64,000 bases of DNA, taken from Microbacterium abyssi (GTDB lineage Bacteria; Actinomycetota; Actinomycetes; Actinomycetales; Microbacteriaceae). Positions 8,325 through 17,427 of the stretch are shown here, piece after piece. The position numbers and the translations under genes are program-made. The first letter of the stretch is position 1, and every line of letters starts with the position of its first letter. The notes beneath the pieces were generated by a model. It had not been told where the DNA came from, ran no database searches, and saw only the letters and a program-made list of their open reading frames with translations. The stretch lies in contig NZ_CP063815.1 in assembly GCF_015277895.1 (NCBI RefSeq), forward strand, positions 1,922,001-1,986,000, written 5' to 3'.

Positions 8325-10126
8325 CGGCGCTCCTGACGGAGTGGGGCGAGGCACTCGATCCCGACGCAGTGCTGCCCGAGTACCCGCGTCCGCAGATGGT
8401 CCGCGACAGCCACCTGTCCCTGAACGGACGATGGGACTACGCGATCGTCCCCTCGTCCTCATGGCCGGGGAACGCGCCGGAGGCGTGGGACGGCGAGATC
8501 ATCGTGCCCTTCTCCCCGGAGACCCCGCTTTCCGGAGTGGAGCGGCAGCTGCAGCCGTCCGAGACCCTGTGGTACCGCCGCACGGTCGTGATGGCTCCGG
8601 GATTCCGCTCGGACCGGCTGGTGCTGCATTTCGGCGCTGTCGATCAGAGCTGCGTCGTCTTCGTCGACGGCGTCGAGGTCGCTTCGCACGTCGGAGGGTT
8701 CACGGCGTTCAGCGCGGTGATCTCGCCCGAGCGCGACGAGTTCGAACTCGTCGTCGCCGTGCAGGATCTGACTGACACTTCGCATCATTCACGCGGGAAG
8801 CAGCGCGTCAAGCGCGGCGGGATCTGGTACTCGCCGCAGTCGGGCATCTGGCAGACCGTCTGGCTCGAGTCGATGCCGGAGGTTGCGGTGCAGCACATCG
8901 AACTCACTCCCCGGCTCCGGTTCGACGACACCGGGTCCGTCGTCGAGGCGGCGCTCGAGGTGACCGTGCGTGCGTGGGACGATGTTGCGGCCGAAGCATC
9001 CGTCGTCATCTCAGCTGGCGGCGTGGCCGTCGCCCAGACGACCATGACCACCGGCGTCACGACGCGCGTCGATGTTCCCGATGCGCGTCTGTGGTCACCG
9101 GAGGACCCATACCTCTACGACCTGTCGATCGCACTCGCCCACGATCGGATCACGTCGTATGCGGGCCTCCGCTCTCTCGGCGTCGGAAAGGACGCGGCCG
9201 GTCACCCCCGCCTGCTGCTCAACGGCGCGCCCTACTTCGCCGCAGGTCTGCTCGATCAGGGCTATTGGTCCGACGGGTGGCTGACCGCTCCGAGCGACGC
9301 GGCGTTCGTGCGCGACATCGAACTGGCGAGATCGCTGGGATTCACGATGCTGCGCAAGCACATCAAGCTCGAACCGCTCCGCTGGTACCACCACTGCGAT
9401 CGGCTGGGGATGCTCGTGTGGCAGGACATGGTCAACGGCGGTGAGACGTACCGGCCCCGGGTGATCACCGCGCCCGTACTCACTCCTGTGCGGCTTAGGG
9501 ATGACCGCCACCGGCTGTTCGGACGCGCGGACGCGGCCGGACGAGCGCAGTTCCTGCGTGAGCTCGACGAGACCATCGCCCAGCTGCGCAACCAGCCGAG
9601 CATCGTGTGCTGGGTGCCGTTCAATGAGGGGTGGGGGCAGTTCGACGCCGCAGCGGTCGCCGATCGAGTGCGCGGCCTCGATGACTCGCGCGTGATCGAT
9701 CACGCGTCCGGTTGGCACGACCAAGGCGGCGGAGACGTAAGAAGTCTGCACGTCTACTTCCGACGTCTGCGGATGCGGGCCGCCTGGTCTGATGGAAGAC
9801 GACCGATCGTCCTGTCCGAGTACGGCGGCTACAGCCTGCGGGTCGACGGTCATGTGAGCACCGACAAGAGGTTCGGCTATCGCCGATTCGGCGATCCTGC
9901 CGCACTGACCGCCGCCTTCGCAGCGCTCCACCGCGACGAGATCCTGCCCGCACTGCCCCAGGGGCTCTCCGCCACCGTGTACACCCAGCTGAGCGATGTC
10001 GAAGACGAGGACAACGGGCTGATCACCTACGATCGGCGCGTCGTGAAGATCGACGAGGAGGCCGTGCGCGCACAGATCGGCGCGCTGCGGCTGGAGACGA
10101 ACAGGAGCATCGATGACCGAGCGTGA
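8321..10126 (+). CDS. Glycoside hydrolase family 2 protein
   Basis: Cytoplasmic retaining glycosidase of 601 residues, within the short GH2 range (beta-glucuronidase/galactosidase/mannosidase-like). An N-terminal sugar-binding domain (LNGRWDY, LVLHFGAVDQ) is followed by an immunoglobulin-like domain and a TIM barrel. The acid/base Glu is in VPFNEGWGQ near residue 436 and the nucleophile Glu in VLSEYGG near residue 500. No signal peptide. GTG 8321 overlaps the MFS stop by 4 bases, so translation is probably coupled. The C-terminus overlaps the next gene by 14 bases. The exact sugar specificity cannot be read from sequence. Confidence 0.9.
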   Translation: MTALLTEWGEALDPDAVLPEYPRPQMVRDSHLSLNGRWDYAIVPSSSWPGNAPEAWDGEIIVPFSPETPLSGVERQLQPSETLWYRRTVVMAPGFRSDRLVLHFGAVDQSCVVFVDGVEVASHVGGFTAFSAVISPERDEFELVVAVQDLTDTSHHSRGKQRVKRGGIWYSPQSGIWQTVWLESMPEVAVQHIELTPRLRFDDTGSVVEAALEVTVRAWDDVAAEASVVISAGGVAVAQTTMTTGVTTRVDVPDARLWSPEDPYLYDLSIALAHDRITSYAGLRSLGVGKDAAGHPRLLLNGAPYFAAGLLDQGYWSDGWLTAPSDAAFVRDIELARSLGFTMLRKHIKLEPLRWYHHCDRLGMLVWQDMVNGGETYRPRVITAPVLTPVRLRDDRHRLFGRADAAGRAQFLRELDETIAQLRNQPSIVCWVPFNEGWGQFDAAAVADRVRGLDDSRVIDHASGWHDQGGGDVRSLHVYFRRLRMRAAWSDGRRPIVLSEYGGYSLRVDGHVSTDKRFGYRRFGDPAALTAAFAALHRDEILPALPQGLSATVYTQLSDVEDEDNGLITYDRRVVKIDEEAVRAQIGALRLETNRSIDDRA

Positions 10127-11123
10127 GATCACCGAGCGCGTTTCGCTCACAGACCCGCGAGGCGGGCTGAACCCGGCCGCACTCGGCTGGACGCGCACTC
10201 CGCTTCACGACACCTCCGGCATCCCCTCCAGTCGTCACTGGGGCCGCAACAAGCGATGGGAGTACTGGGGCATCATGACCCCGACGCACATCATCGCACT
10301 CACCGTCTCGTGCATCGATTACCTGTCGCTCCATTCGGTCTGGGTTCTGGATCGCGCGACCGGACAGGAGATCGAGACCACCGTGCTGTCCCCCGGCGGT
10401 CGCAGTGCGACGCTTCCGGCGTCGCTCGGCGAGGGCCCGGCGCGTGCGCGGACCTCGAAGGTCAGGCTCGACATCGAAGAGATCGAGGATGCGACGAGGC
10501 TGCGTGGCAGCGCGCCTCGGGTGTCGTTCGATATCGCGGCCGAGCGGCCGGCCGGACACGAGGCGCTGGGCGTCGTGGTGCCATGGCGCCGCGGCGAGCG
10601 CGTCCGCCGTTTCCAGTACACGGTGAAGGATGTCGCGCGGCCCGCCCGCGGCACCCTGACTATCGACGGGACGCGATTCGACGTGCCGGAGGGAAGCTGG
10701 GCGGTGCTCGATCACGGCCGCGGCCTCTGGCCGTATCAGGTCTGGTGGAACTGGGCGGCCGGGAGCGGGATCGTCGACGGACGGGTGATCGGACTGCAGC
10801 TGGGGTCGAAGTGGACAGACGGTTCCGGTGCCACCGAGAACGCCCTCTTCGTCGACGGGCACCTGTCGAAGGTCAGCGAGGAGCTGATCTGGGACTACGA
10901 CTCCGTCGACTGGATGCAGCCGTGGCACATCCACGGCGAGAGCGCCGACCTGACGTTCACGCCCTTCCACAACAAGCACTCGCGCACCCAGGCCGTGCTG
11001 ATCTCCACGCGCACGGACCAGCTCTTCGGGACGTGGTCCGGATGGGTGCTGGACGACGCGGGACGCCGAGTCGTAGTGGACGGCATCGAGGGCTGGGCCG
11101 AGGACGTGCTCAACCGCTGGTGA
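10113..11123 (+). CDS. DUF2804 domain-containing protein
   Basis: A 336-residue protein that matches the DUF2804 family through most of its length: WGRNKRWEYWGI near residue 45, PTHIIALTVSCIDY, and a C-terminal half with DHGRGLWPYQVWWNWA and GLQLGSKWTDGSG. The function of the family is unknown; the fold is predicted to be rich in beta strands, with no signal peptide or membrane spans. ATG 10113 has a good AGGAG site six bases upstream and lies inside the end of the GH2 gene, so it is the third gene of the MFS-GH2 operon. The 3' end overlaps the convergent monooxygenase gene by 14 bp. Confidence 0.82.
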   Translation: MTEREITERVSLTDPRGGLNPAALGWTRTPLHDTSGIPSSRHWGRNKRWEYWGIMTPTHIIALTVSCIDYLSLHSVWVLDRATGQEIETTVLSPGGRSATLPASLGEGPARARTSKVRLDIEEIEDATRLRGSAPRVSFDIAAERPAGHEALGVVVPWRRGERVRRFQYTVKDVARPARGTLTIDGTRFDVPEGSWAVLDHGRGLWPYQVWWNWAAGSGIVDGRVIGLQLGSKWTDGSGATENALFVDGHLSKVSEELIWDYDSVDWMQPWHIHGESADLTFTPFHNKHSRTQAVLISTRTDQLFGTWSGWVLDDAGRRVVVDGIEGWAEDVLNRW

Positions 11124-12171
11124 CGAGCGCCGACAGCGCACGCTGCACGCCCTTCGCTGCGGCCCGCCCTGCACGGTTGGCACCGATCGTGCTGGCTGAC
11201 GGGCCGTAGCCGACGAACTGGACACGCGGATCCTTCACCGCCGTCGTGCCCCGGCCCTTCCGGTCGAGCTGGATACCGCCGGCCTCACTGCGCAGGTGCA
11301 GCGGGCCGAGGTGCCCGATGGCGGGGCGGAATCCGGTGGCCCACAAGATCACGTCGACGCGCTCGAAGGAGCCGTCGGCCCACCGCACACCGTCCGGTTC
11401 GATGCGCTGGAACATGGGCCGCCGATCAGCGTAGGCGCCCAGGCGGAAGGCCTCGCGTTCCTGCGGACGCAACATGAGCCCTGTGACCCCGACGACGCTC
11501 TGCGGCGGGAGACCCTGAGCGACGCGCTGCTCGACGAGGGCGACGGCCGCGGCCCCGGCTTCCGGAGTGAAATCGTCGTCACGCCAGACCGGCTCGCGGC
11601 GGGTGGCCCAGAGCGTGTCCGTGATCGGGGCGAGCGCACCGAGGAACTGCACGGCGGACGCGCCGCCCCCGACGACGAGCACGCGCTTGCCGCGGAAGTG
11701 CTCGGGCCCGGGGTAGTCGACGGTGTGCAGCTGTTCGCCGACGAACGTCTCCATGCCCGGGTAGTGCGGCAGGAACGGCTGACTCCACGTGCCCGTCGCG
11801 TTCACGAGCGTACGTGTTCGCCACTCACGCTCCCCTGCGTGCACGACGAGGACACCGTCGTCGTCGGTGACGCGATCGACGTGAACCGGCCGAAGAACCG
11901 GGAGGGCGTGGTCGCGTTCATATCCGGCGAAGGATGCCGGCACGACGGCGTTCGCACGCTGGTCGTCGCGCGCGGGCGCTGCGGCGCCGGGCAGTTCGGC
12001 GACTCCGTGCACGTCGTTCATCGTCAACGCGTCCCACCGGTGCCGCCAGGCGCCGCCCGGAGCGTCGTTCGCGTCCAGGACGAGGTGATCGATTGCCAGC
12101 CGCCCCAGGTGGAAAGAGGTCGAGAGGCCCGCCTGGCCTGCGCCGATGACGATGCTCTCGAGGATCTCCAT
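11110..12171 (-). CDS. FAD/NAD(P)-dependent flavin monooxygenase family protein
   Basis: Flavoprotein oxidoreductase of 353 residues. The FAD-binding loop IGAGQAGLS lies at about residues 8-16, the NADP-binding loop VVGGGASAVQF near 170, and the C-terminal ILWATGFRP motif shared by flavin-containing and Baeyer-Villiger monooxygenases near 290. There is no membrane segment. The start is ATG 12171, giving MEILESIVIGAGQ; upstream in-frame codons would add a non-family extension. The gene stands alone between convergent DUF2804 and the divergent tRNA-Ala gene, so neighbours say nothing about its substrate. Confidence 0.85.
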   Translation of the reverse strand: MEILESIVIGAGQAGLSTSFHLGRLAIDHLVLDANDAPGGAWRHRWDALTMNDVHGVAELPGAAAPARDDQRANAVVPASFAGYERDHALPVLRPVHVDRVTDDDGVLVVHAGEREWRTRTLVNATGTWSQPFLPHYPGMETFVGEQLHTVDYPGPEHFRGKRVLVVGGGASAVQFLGALAPITDTLWATRREPVWRDDDFTPEAGAAAVALVEQRVAQGLPPQSVVGVTGLMLRPQEREAFRLGAYADRRPMFQRIEPDGVRWADGSFERVDVILWATGFRPAIGHLGPLHLRSEAGGIQLDRKGRGTTAVKDPRVQFVGYGPSASTIGANRAGRAAAKGVQRALSALVTSG

Positions 12172-12297
12172 ATCTATGACAACGCATGCATCTGCGGCTG
12201 TGTTCCCGCAGACCCGCCCGGCATCGCCCCGATTGGCACCAACGCCTGCGCTTGTTGTATTCTTTTCAAGTTGCCCCGGTTCACGGGGAGACGAGAT

Positions 12298-12373
12298 GGG
12301 CCTGTGGCGCAGCTGGTAGCGCACCTGCATGGCATGCAGGGGGTCAGGGGTTCGAGTCCCCTCAGGTCCACCA
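12298..12373 (+). tRNA. tRNA-Ala (anticodon GGC)
   Basis: Seventy-six bases including encoded CCA. The acceptor stem GGGCCTG/CAGGTCC contains the G3-U70 pair that identifies alanine tRNAs. The anticodon arm CCTGC-ATGGCAT-GCAGG has GGC at 34-36, decoding GCC. The T arm GGGG-TTCGAGT-CCCC is canonical. Upstream, TTGGCA (12233-12238) and TATTCT (12258-12263) may be the promoter, though the spacing of 19 is long. Confidence 0.97.
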
Positions 12374-12397
12374 TTCTCTCACCACGCACGCGGACTT

Positions 12398-13414
12398 TCA
12401 CGCCGACGTCGTCACCTGCGACTTCCACCACGGTGTCTCTATGAAGCCGCGCTTCATGAAGACGAGCTCCATCGACGCGCTCCAACCGCGGACGCCCTTC
12501 AGGTGGGCGATCGTGCCGGTCATGAAGTCGTGAAGGGTCTCGGTCGTCGGCAGGATGATCTCGCAGTAGAGCGAGTTCTCTTCGAGCGAGGACGCGAGGA
12601 ATCGCACGGAGACGTGCTGCGAGAGAGTCTGCGCCACCGAGTCGATCCGGGACGGCTCCACTCGCACCATCAGCAACGTCTCAGCGCTCATACCGAGCGC
12701 TGAGGCCGGGATCATCGTCACGGTGGTCAGACATCCGGCGGTGCGCATCCTCTCGTAGCGTCGGCGGACGCTGCTCTCATTGACACCGAGCCTCGACGCC
12801 AGGGAGAGGAACGAGGCGCGGCCGTTCTCACGCAGCTCCGCCACGATCGCGCGGTCCGTGGCGTCAAAATGCGTCGGATCGCAAGTGTTCGGTGCAGGCA
12901 TGTAGGCCTGGGGATCGCTTGCGGCCGTCGCATGGGAGTCGTACAGCTGACGCCCCCAGTCGAAGCTCACCTTGTAGGTGTGCATGATCAGGTCGCTGCG
13001 CCAGCGCTCCACGCCGGGGATCGCCTGCAGCCCGGTGAGCACCCGGGTGAAGTTGGCGGAATCCCCGGGGATGACGACTTCGGCGAAGATGTCGAACTTG
13101 CCGGTGACCAGGGTGACGAAGCGGACGTACTGCGATTCGACCAGCTTCTCGGCCACGTCGACCTGCGAGCCGGGCGTGCAGTTGATGCGTATCAAGAACG
13201 ACTCAACATGCCCCTCACTGCCCAGCGTCGGCACGATGCCGACGCGAACGACGCCCTCGGCCAGCAGCTGCTGACCACGGCGTGTCACCGTTGAGACGGA
13301 TGCTCCGGCGAACTCAGCGATCGATGTCCAGCTCGCTCGCCCGTCCTGCTGCAGCGCGACCATGATGCGCCGGTCGAGATCACTGACCTCTCGTCCGAGG
13401 TCGATCGAACTCAT
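12398..13414 (-). CDS. Tandem Lrp/AsnC-type transcriptional regulator
   Basis: DNA-binding regulator of 338 residues made of two Lrp/AsnC units. The first has an AsnC-type helix-turn-helix at about residues 12-55 (DLDRRIMVALQQDGRAS, then SVSTVTRRGQQLLAEGVV) followed by a ligand-binding ferredoxin-like domain. The second repeats this from about residue 185 (DATDRAIVAELRENGRAS, then NESSVRRRYERMRTAG) with its own ligand domain. ATG 13414 overlaps the hydrolase stop (ATGA), so it is the last gene of the peptide-utilisation operon and probably regulates it in response to an amino acid or peptide. Candidate sites are the phased repeats at 20335-20394. Confidence 0.87.
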   Translation of the reverse strand: MSSIDLGREVSDLDRRIMVALQQDGRASWTSIAEFAGASVSTVTRRGQQLLAEGVVRVGIVPTLGSEGHVESFLIRINCTPGSQVDVAEKLVESQYVRFVTLVTGKFDIFAEVVIPGDSANFTRVLTGLQAIPGVERWRSDLIMHTYKVSFDWGRQLYDSHATAASDPQAYMPAPNTCDPTHFDATDRAIVAELRENGRASFLSLASRLGVNESSVRRRYERMRTAGCLTTVTMIPASALGMSAETLLMVRVEPSRIDSVAQTLSQHVSVRFLASSLEENSLYCEIILPTTETLHDFMTGTIAHLKGVRGWSASMELVFMKRGFIETPWWKSQVTTSA

Positions 13415-14316
13415 GAGAGCGTCAGTGGAGGGTGCACGCGGTGCAGAAACTCCCTCACCGTCCTGGTCCACGCATCTGCCTCCTCGATCTGCGGAGAATG
13501 TCCCGACTTCTCGAACACGACCAGCTCGGAACCCGGGATGAGATCGGCAATGGTCTGGCTACACGATACTGGGGTGATCCAGTCCGTTCGCCCCACAGTG
13601 ATGAGTGTCGGCACCGCGATCTCGTGCAGTCGTGGCTTGAGATCGTAGTCGGGCAGGTTCACCGAGAACGCGTAGTTGTGCGCTTCGTACCGGTACGGCG
13701 TCGCCTCGACCTTGCGCTCGACCGCCTCCGGGTCGTAGACGAAGTCGTAGAGCGGGAGGATCTCACGCCAGCACTCCTTCAGATCGGCGTTGTCGTAGAC
13801 CTTGCCGACGTCGATCCGATCGAACTTCTCCATGTCGATGCTCACCCGGTCGGACGCCAGCGCATTCTCCCGAGCGAGATGGGCGTTCGAGTTGTCCGGA
13901 GAGGTGTCCCGCAGCACCAGGGCCGCGACCCGATCCGGATACCGCAGGGCGTACTCCATCGTCATGAAGCCGCCGTAGGAACCGCCGGCCATCACGATCC
14001 GCTCCGCGCCGAGCCACTCGCGGAGCGCATCGATGTCCGCCGCCCACTGCTCGTGGCTGAACGTGCCGTTGCCCTCGCTCTGTCCGCTGCCGCGCGCATC
14101 GAACACCACGACGCGGTATTCATCGCTCAAGCGACCGAAGCTCGAGCGTGGTTCCGCCCGAGAGCCGAGGCCGGGAGCGCCATGATGCGTCATGATCACG
14201 GGCGCATCCTTCGGACCGAGAACCTCGACGGCCAGACGGTTGCCGTTGATCTCGACCCATTCGTGGTCGGTGGTGGCAGCGGCGAACTCGGGCGAAACCG
14301 ACGGATTGGTGGTCAT
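13411..14316 (-). CDS. Alpha/beta hydrolase, proline iminopeptidase-like
   Basis: Serine hydrolase of 301 residues. The nucleophile elbow AGGSYGGF (S113), the acid GRTDWI (D245) and SGHSPQ (H273) form a complete triad; HHGAPGLGSR provides the oxyanion strand. The GGSYGG elbow and overall length fit the prolyl aminopeptidase/epoxide hydrolase-like group, and the neighbouring M24 and M19 peptidase genes favour a peptidase role. No signal peptide, hence cytoplasmic. ATG 14316 has GAGGA four bases upstream. It lies 32 bp after the M24 gene and overlaps the regulator by 4 bases. Confidence 0.83.
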   Translation of the reverse strand: MTTNPSVSPEFAAATTDHEWVEINGNRLAVEVLGPKDAPVIMTHHGAPGLGSRAEPRSSFGRLSDEYRVVVFDARGSGQSEGNGTFSHEQWAADIDALREWLGAERIVMAGGSYGGFMTMEYALRYPDRVAALVLRDTSPDNSNAHLARENALASDRVSIDMEKFDRIDVGKVYDNADLKECWREILPLYDFVYDPEAVERKVEATPYRYEAHNYAFSVNLPDYDLKPRLHEIAVPTLITVGRTDWITPVSCSQTIADLIPGSELVVFEKSGHSPQIEEADAWTRTVREFLHRVHPPLTLS

Positions 14317-14348
14317 GTCGTCCTCTTCTCTCAGATGGGTCAGCGCGC

Positions 14349-15530
14349 TCAGAGCGCGATCGTGCAGTCGTCCAGGGTGCGCGGATACGTCGTCAACGAC
14401 TCGGCCCCGTCCGCGGTCACCAGCATGCTGTCGCTGATGCGATATCCGGCGTGACCCGGCACGTAGACGCCGGGCTCGTTGGAGACGATCATCCCCGGCT
14501 CCAGCCGCGTCGAATCACCGTCCTCCAGCCACGGCGGCTCGTGCATTCCGAGTCCGATTCCGTGGCCCTGCCGATGCCGGATGTACTCCCCGAGGCCTGC
14601 TTCGCGGATCACATCGAGACAGAGCCGGTTCGCTTCTCGGCACTCGAGACCGGCACGGATCGTCTCACGACCGACGCGCTGGGCGCGATGGATCGTGTCA
14701 TGGAACCGGCGCTGATCGGGCGTCGCTTCCCCGAGGACGAAGGTCCGTTCGCCCTCTACGAAACGGCCCCCGACAGCACATCCCAGGGAGAGCATGAACG
14801 TGTCGCCTGCGCGCAGACGATTCACCGACGGCAATCCGTGCGGAAAGGCGGAGTTGGCTCCGGAATACACCAGTCCCCCGGCGAGCAGCGAAGCGATCAC
14901 CACATTGCGATGCTCCGCGTACATGATCCTCGTCCCGGTGGCGGTGACATGGCGTTCCAACTCGGCCTCGGTCGGCAGTTCCGCGCCGTCGGAGAGCGCC
15001 TCCGCAACCAGGGCGACTCCGGCCTCCAGCATCCGATCGGTGATCCTCGCCGCCTCCCTGTGCAGCGCGACTTCCTCCGGGAACTTCACGAAGCGACAGC
15101 GCGTGAGCAGGTCTGAGGGGATGAACTCGACCCCAGGCAGCGACTCGCGTGCCGCGGAGAGTCTCGCGTACGGCATCGTCATGGCGAATCCGACCCGCCT
15201 GCCGCCGTTTCCCACCGCGCGGGCGAGCGCAGCGAACGGCGAGACGACTCCCGGGTACTCCGGGAATGCCACCAGTTCGGCATGCGCGGACTGCGATTCG
15301 GCATACTCGCGTTCCAGTTCCGGGAGCAGCAGCACGGCGCGTCCATCGGAGTCGATCCAGATGGCTGCAGGCCGCTCGGACGGATGGTGGAAGAATCCGG
15401 TGAGATAGGCGATGTCCTCAGGATGATCGGAGAGGAAAGCGTCGAGCCCCTGGTGCGCCAGCTGATCACGAACACGCCGTTGCACCCGTTCGAAGAAGTC
15501 CGGCGCGAGCCGCTGGTCGAGTTCGGTCAT
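14349..15530 (-). CDS. M24 (creatinase/Xaa-Pro peptidase) family protein with altered metal site
   Basis: A 393-residue protein with the N-terminal creatinase-like domain and the C-terminal pita-bread fold. HGLPSVN (H231), GHGIGLGMHEPPW (H323, H330) and SNEPGVYVPG (E352) are kept. Three of the five usual metal ligands are changed: the Asp of the IDxG strand is S248 in MLSLGC, the Asp before TRTF is E259 in VEGERTF, and the last Glu of RIED is S366 in YRISD. This resembles creatinase-type, metal-free members more than true aminopeptidases. ATG 15530 has AAGGA upstream; the permease gene ends 12 bp before. Acts on a C-N bond of an imported peptide-like or guanidino compound (inference). Confidence 0.82.
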   Translation of the reverse strand: MTELDQRLAPDFFERVQRRVRDQLAHQGLDAFLSDHPEDIAYLTGFFHHPSERPAAIWIDSDGRAVLLLPELEREYAESQSAHAELVAFPEYPGVVSPFAALARAVGNGGRRVGFAMTMPYARLSAARESLPGVEFIPSDLLTRCRFVKFPEEVALHREAARITDRMLEAGVALVAEALSDGAELPTEAELERHVTATGTRIMYAEHRNVVIASLLAGGLVYSGANSAFPHGLPSVNRLRAGDTFMLSLGCAVGGRFVEGERTFVLGEATPDQRRFHDTIHRAQRVGRETIRAGLECREANRLCLDVIREAGLGEYIRHRQGHGIGLGMHEPPWLEDGDSTRLEPGMIVSNEPGVYVPGHAGYRISDSMLVTADGAESLTTYPRTLDDCTIAL

Positions 15531-15542
15531 GAGGTCCTTTCG

Positions 15543-16439
15543 TCACCGCGTGAGGTGGCGCGGGTTGCGCGCATCGTTGTACGAGATCGACAGCAGGGTG
15601 GCCGACAGCACCAGGATCAGGATTGCGATGGACGGGAACAACGTCAGCCACCACGCGCTGACCATCGCGCCCGCCTGCTGCGCTTCGAAGAGGATCCTTC
15701 CCCACGACCACGTCGTCGGGTCCCCGAGGCCGAGGAACGCGAGTCCCGCTGCCGAGAGCACCGCCCGAGACGCGGTCACGACAACGGAGACCACCACGAC
15801 CGGAGTCACGGCGGGCAACAGGTGCCGGGAGATGATCCACCACGGTGACGTCGTCATCAACCGCGACGCGTCGACGTAGGGCAGGCCGACGATGGTGAGC
15901 GCCTGGGAGCGCACGAGCCTGGTGACCTCGGGCCAGGAGAAGGCCGCCACGACGAGGATGATCGTCGTGGTGCTCGGTCCGACCAGCGCCGCGACGAGGA
16001 TCATCAACGGCAGTACGGGCAATGACAGCGTCATGTCGACGATGATGCTGATGAGTCCGTCGAGGCGACGGAAGTAGGCTCCGGCGACCGCGATGACTGT
16101 GCCGAAGACGATGGCGATCACCGATGCCGCGACCGCGACCAGCACGCTCTGCTGAGTTCCCCAGATGACCTCGGAATAGACGTCGCGACCGAGCGCATCG
16201 GTACCGAACCAGTGCTCTCCGCTGGGCGGACGCAGGACATCCGGTCCATAACTGGCGGGGTACGGGGCCAGAAGGGGCGCCGCCAGCGCGACGACGACGA
16301 GGAGCAGCAGAAGTCCGAGCGAGATCATCCCCAGCGGATCGCGGCGGAACGCACGCCAGGTGTGTGCGCTCGCACGCTCGCTTCCCGTCGCGGCGGGCTC
16401 GGTGGCCGATGTGATCTCGGAGGGCAGCGGCGCGGTCAT
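15543..16439 (-). CDS. Peptide-type ABC transporter permease (DppC-like)
   Basis: Inner-membrane permease of 298 residues for an ABC importer of peptides or related solutes. An N-terminal cytoplasmic tail leads into AFRRDPLGMISLGLLLL, the OppC N-terminal segment, then about six hydrophobic spans. HWFGTDALGRDVYSEVIWG is the typical DppC/OppC motif, and the EAA loop lies near VDASRLMTTSPWWIISRHLLP. ATG 16439 overlaps the stop of the partner permease (ATGA). It pairs with the DppB-like gene, the lipoprotein at 17.4-19.0 kb and the double ATPase at 20.4 kb. Confidence 0.92.
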   Translation of the reverse strand: MTAPLPSEITSATEPAATGSERASAHTWRAFRRDPLGMISLGLLLLLVVVALAAPLLAPYPASYGPDVLRPPSGEHWFGTDALGRDVYSEVIWGTQQSVLVAVAASVIAIVFGTVIAVAGAYFRRLDGLISIIVDMTLSLPVLPLMILVAALVGPSTTTIILVVAAFSWPEVTRLVRSQALTIVGLPYVDASRLMTTSPWWIISRHLLPAVTPVVVVSVVVTASRAVLSAAGLAFLGLGDPTTWSWGRILFEAQQAGAMVSAWWLTLFPSIAILILVLSATLLSISYNDARNPRHLTR

Positions 16440-17398
16440 GACGTCTTCACTCTCGGGTCGAGGTAGCCGTAGACGATATCGGTGATCGTGTTCGCGACCA
16501 CCACGGTGATCGCCAGCATCAGGAATGCGCCCTGCAGCACAGGGAAGTCGAGTTGGGTCACCGCTTCGAAGATCCCGCGGCCGATACCCGGGTAGGCGAA
16601 CACCGTCTCGGTGAGTACAGCACCTCCCACCAGGAAGCCGAGCTGCAGCCCGATCAGCGTCGTCGTGGGCAACAGGGCGTTGCGCAGAGCGTGCTTCCAG
16701 AGGATGCGCCTTCCGCGCAGACCGTTCGCCTTGGCGAGAAGGATGTAGTCCTCTCCCAGCGTCTCGATGAGGGTGGATCGCATCGTGAGCACGTAGGAAC
16801 CGACCTGGACGAGCATGAGCGAGACGGCCGGCAGCGCCAGGTGCCGTGCGACACTCACGTACCAGTCGAAACCGTACGTTCCGTTCGAGTACGCGCCGCC
16901 GATCGGAAACCAGCCCAGGTTGAGGCCGAAGACGAACAGAAGGAGGATCGCCACGCTCGGCACGAAGAGCGACTGACCGGTGACGCCGAGGATCTGGACG
17001 CCGCGGTCCACGAAGCGTCCTCTGTGCGAGGCGGCTGCAACCCCGAGCGGAATCCCGATGACGATCGTCAGCGCGAGAGCGGTGAGAGTCAGCAGCAGCG
17101 TCCACGGCAGTCGCTGCATGAGGACATCGGTCACGGGGATCGATTGTGTGAATGAGATGCCCAGATTGCCCTGGACGAGCTGCCACATGTAGAGGCCGTA
17201 CTGGACCAGTAGCGGCTGGTCCAGGCCGTATTGCGCGAGGATGGTCGCCCGAATCTCGTCGGTCATGTTCGGACTGGCCAATGCCAGCGCCGGGTCGCCG
17301 GGGAGCAGACGCAGGAGCAAGAACGTCACGGTCACGGCGAACCAGATCGTGAGGAGTCCTCTCCCCGCGCGACGCAGAATGAACGATGCTCGGGACAC
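16436..17398 (-). CDS. Peptide-type ABC transporter permease (DppB-like)
   Basis: Inner-membrane permease of 320 residues. It begins with a membrane span and the family phrase LLPGDPALALA, has a large periplasmic loop ending in YGLDQPLLVQYGLYM, and shows the EAA-loop region LLAKANGLRGRRILWKHALRNALLP. About six spans. GTG 17398 has GAGGAAGG eight bases upstream. It follows the substrate-binding protein gene by 29 bp and overlaps the DppC-like gene by 4 bp. Substrate specificity lies with the binding protein. Confidence 0.92.
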   Translation of the reverse strand: MSRASFILRRAGRGLLTIWFAVTVTFLLLRLLPGDPALALASPNMTDEIRATILAQYGLDQPLLVQYGLYMWQLVQGNLGISFTQSIPVTDVLMQRLPWTLLLTLTALALTIVIGIPLGVAAASHRGRFVDRGVQILGVTGQSLFVPSVAILLLFVFGLNLGWFPIGGAYSNGTYGFDWYVSVARHLALPAVSLMLVQVGSYVLTMRSTLIETLGEDYILLAKANGLRGRRILWKHALRNALLPTTTLIGLQLGFLVGGAVLTETVFAYPGIGRGIFEAVTQLDFPVLQGAFLMLAITVVVANTITDIVYGYLDPRVKTS

Positions 17399-17427
17399 CC
17401 GGGCGACCTTCCTCGAGATTCAGTGGA

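Noticed and set aside
9095..10198. Long minus-strand frame opposite the GH2 gene
   Set aside because: Antisense shadow; catalytic motifs of GH2 are on the plus strand and codon-position GC fits that strand.
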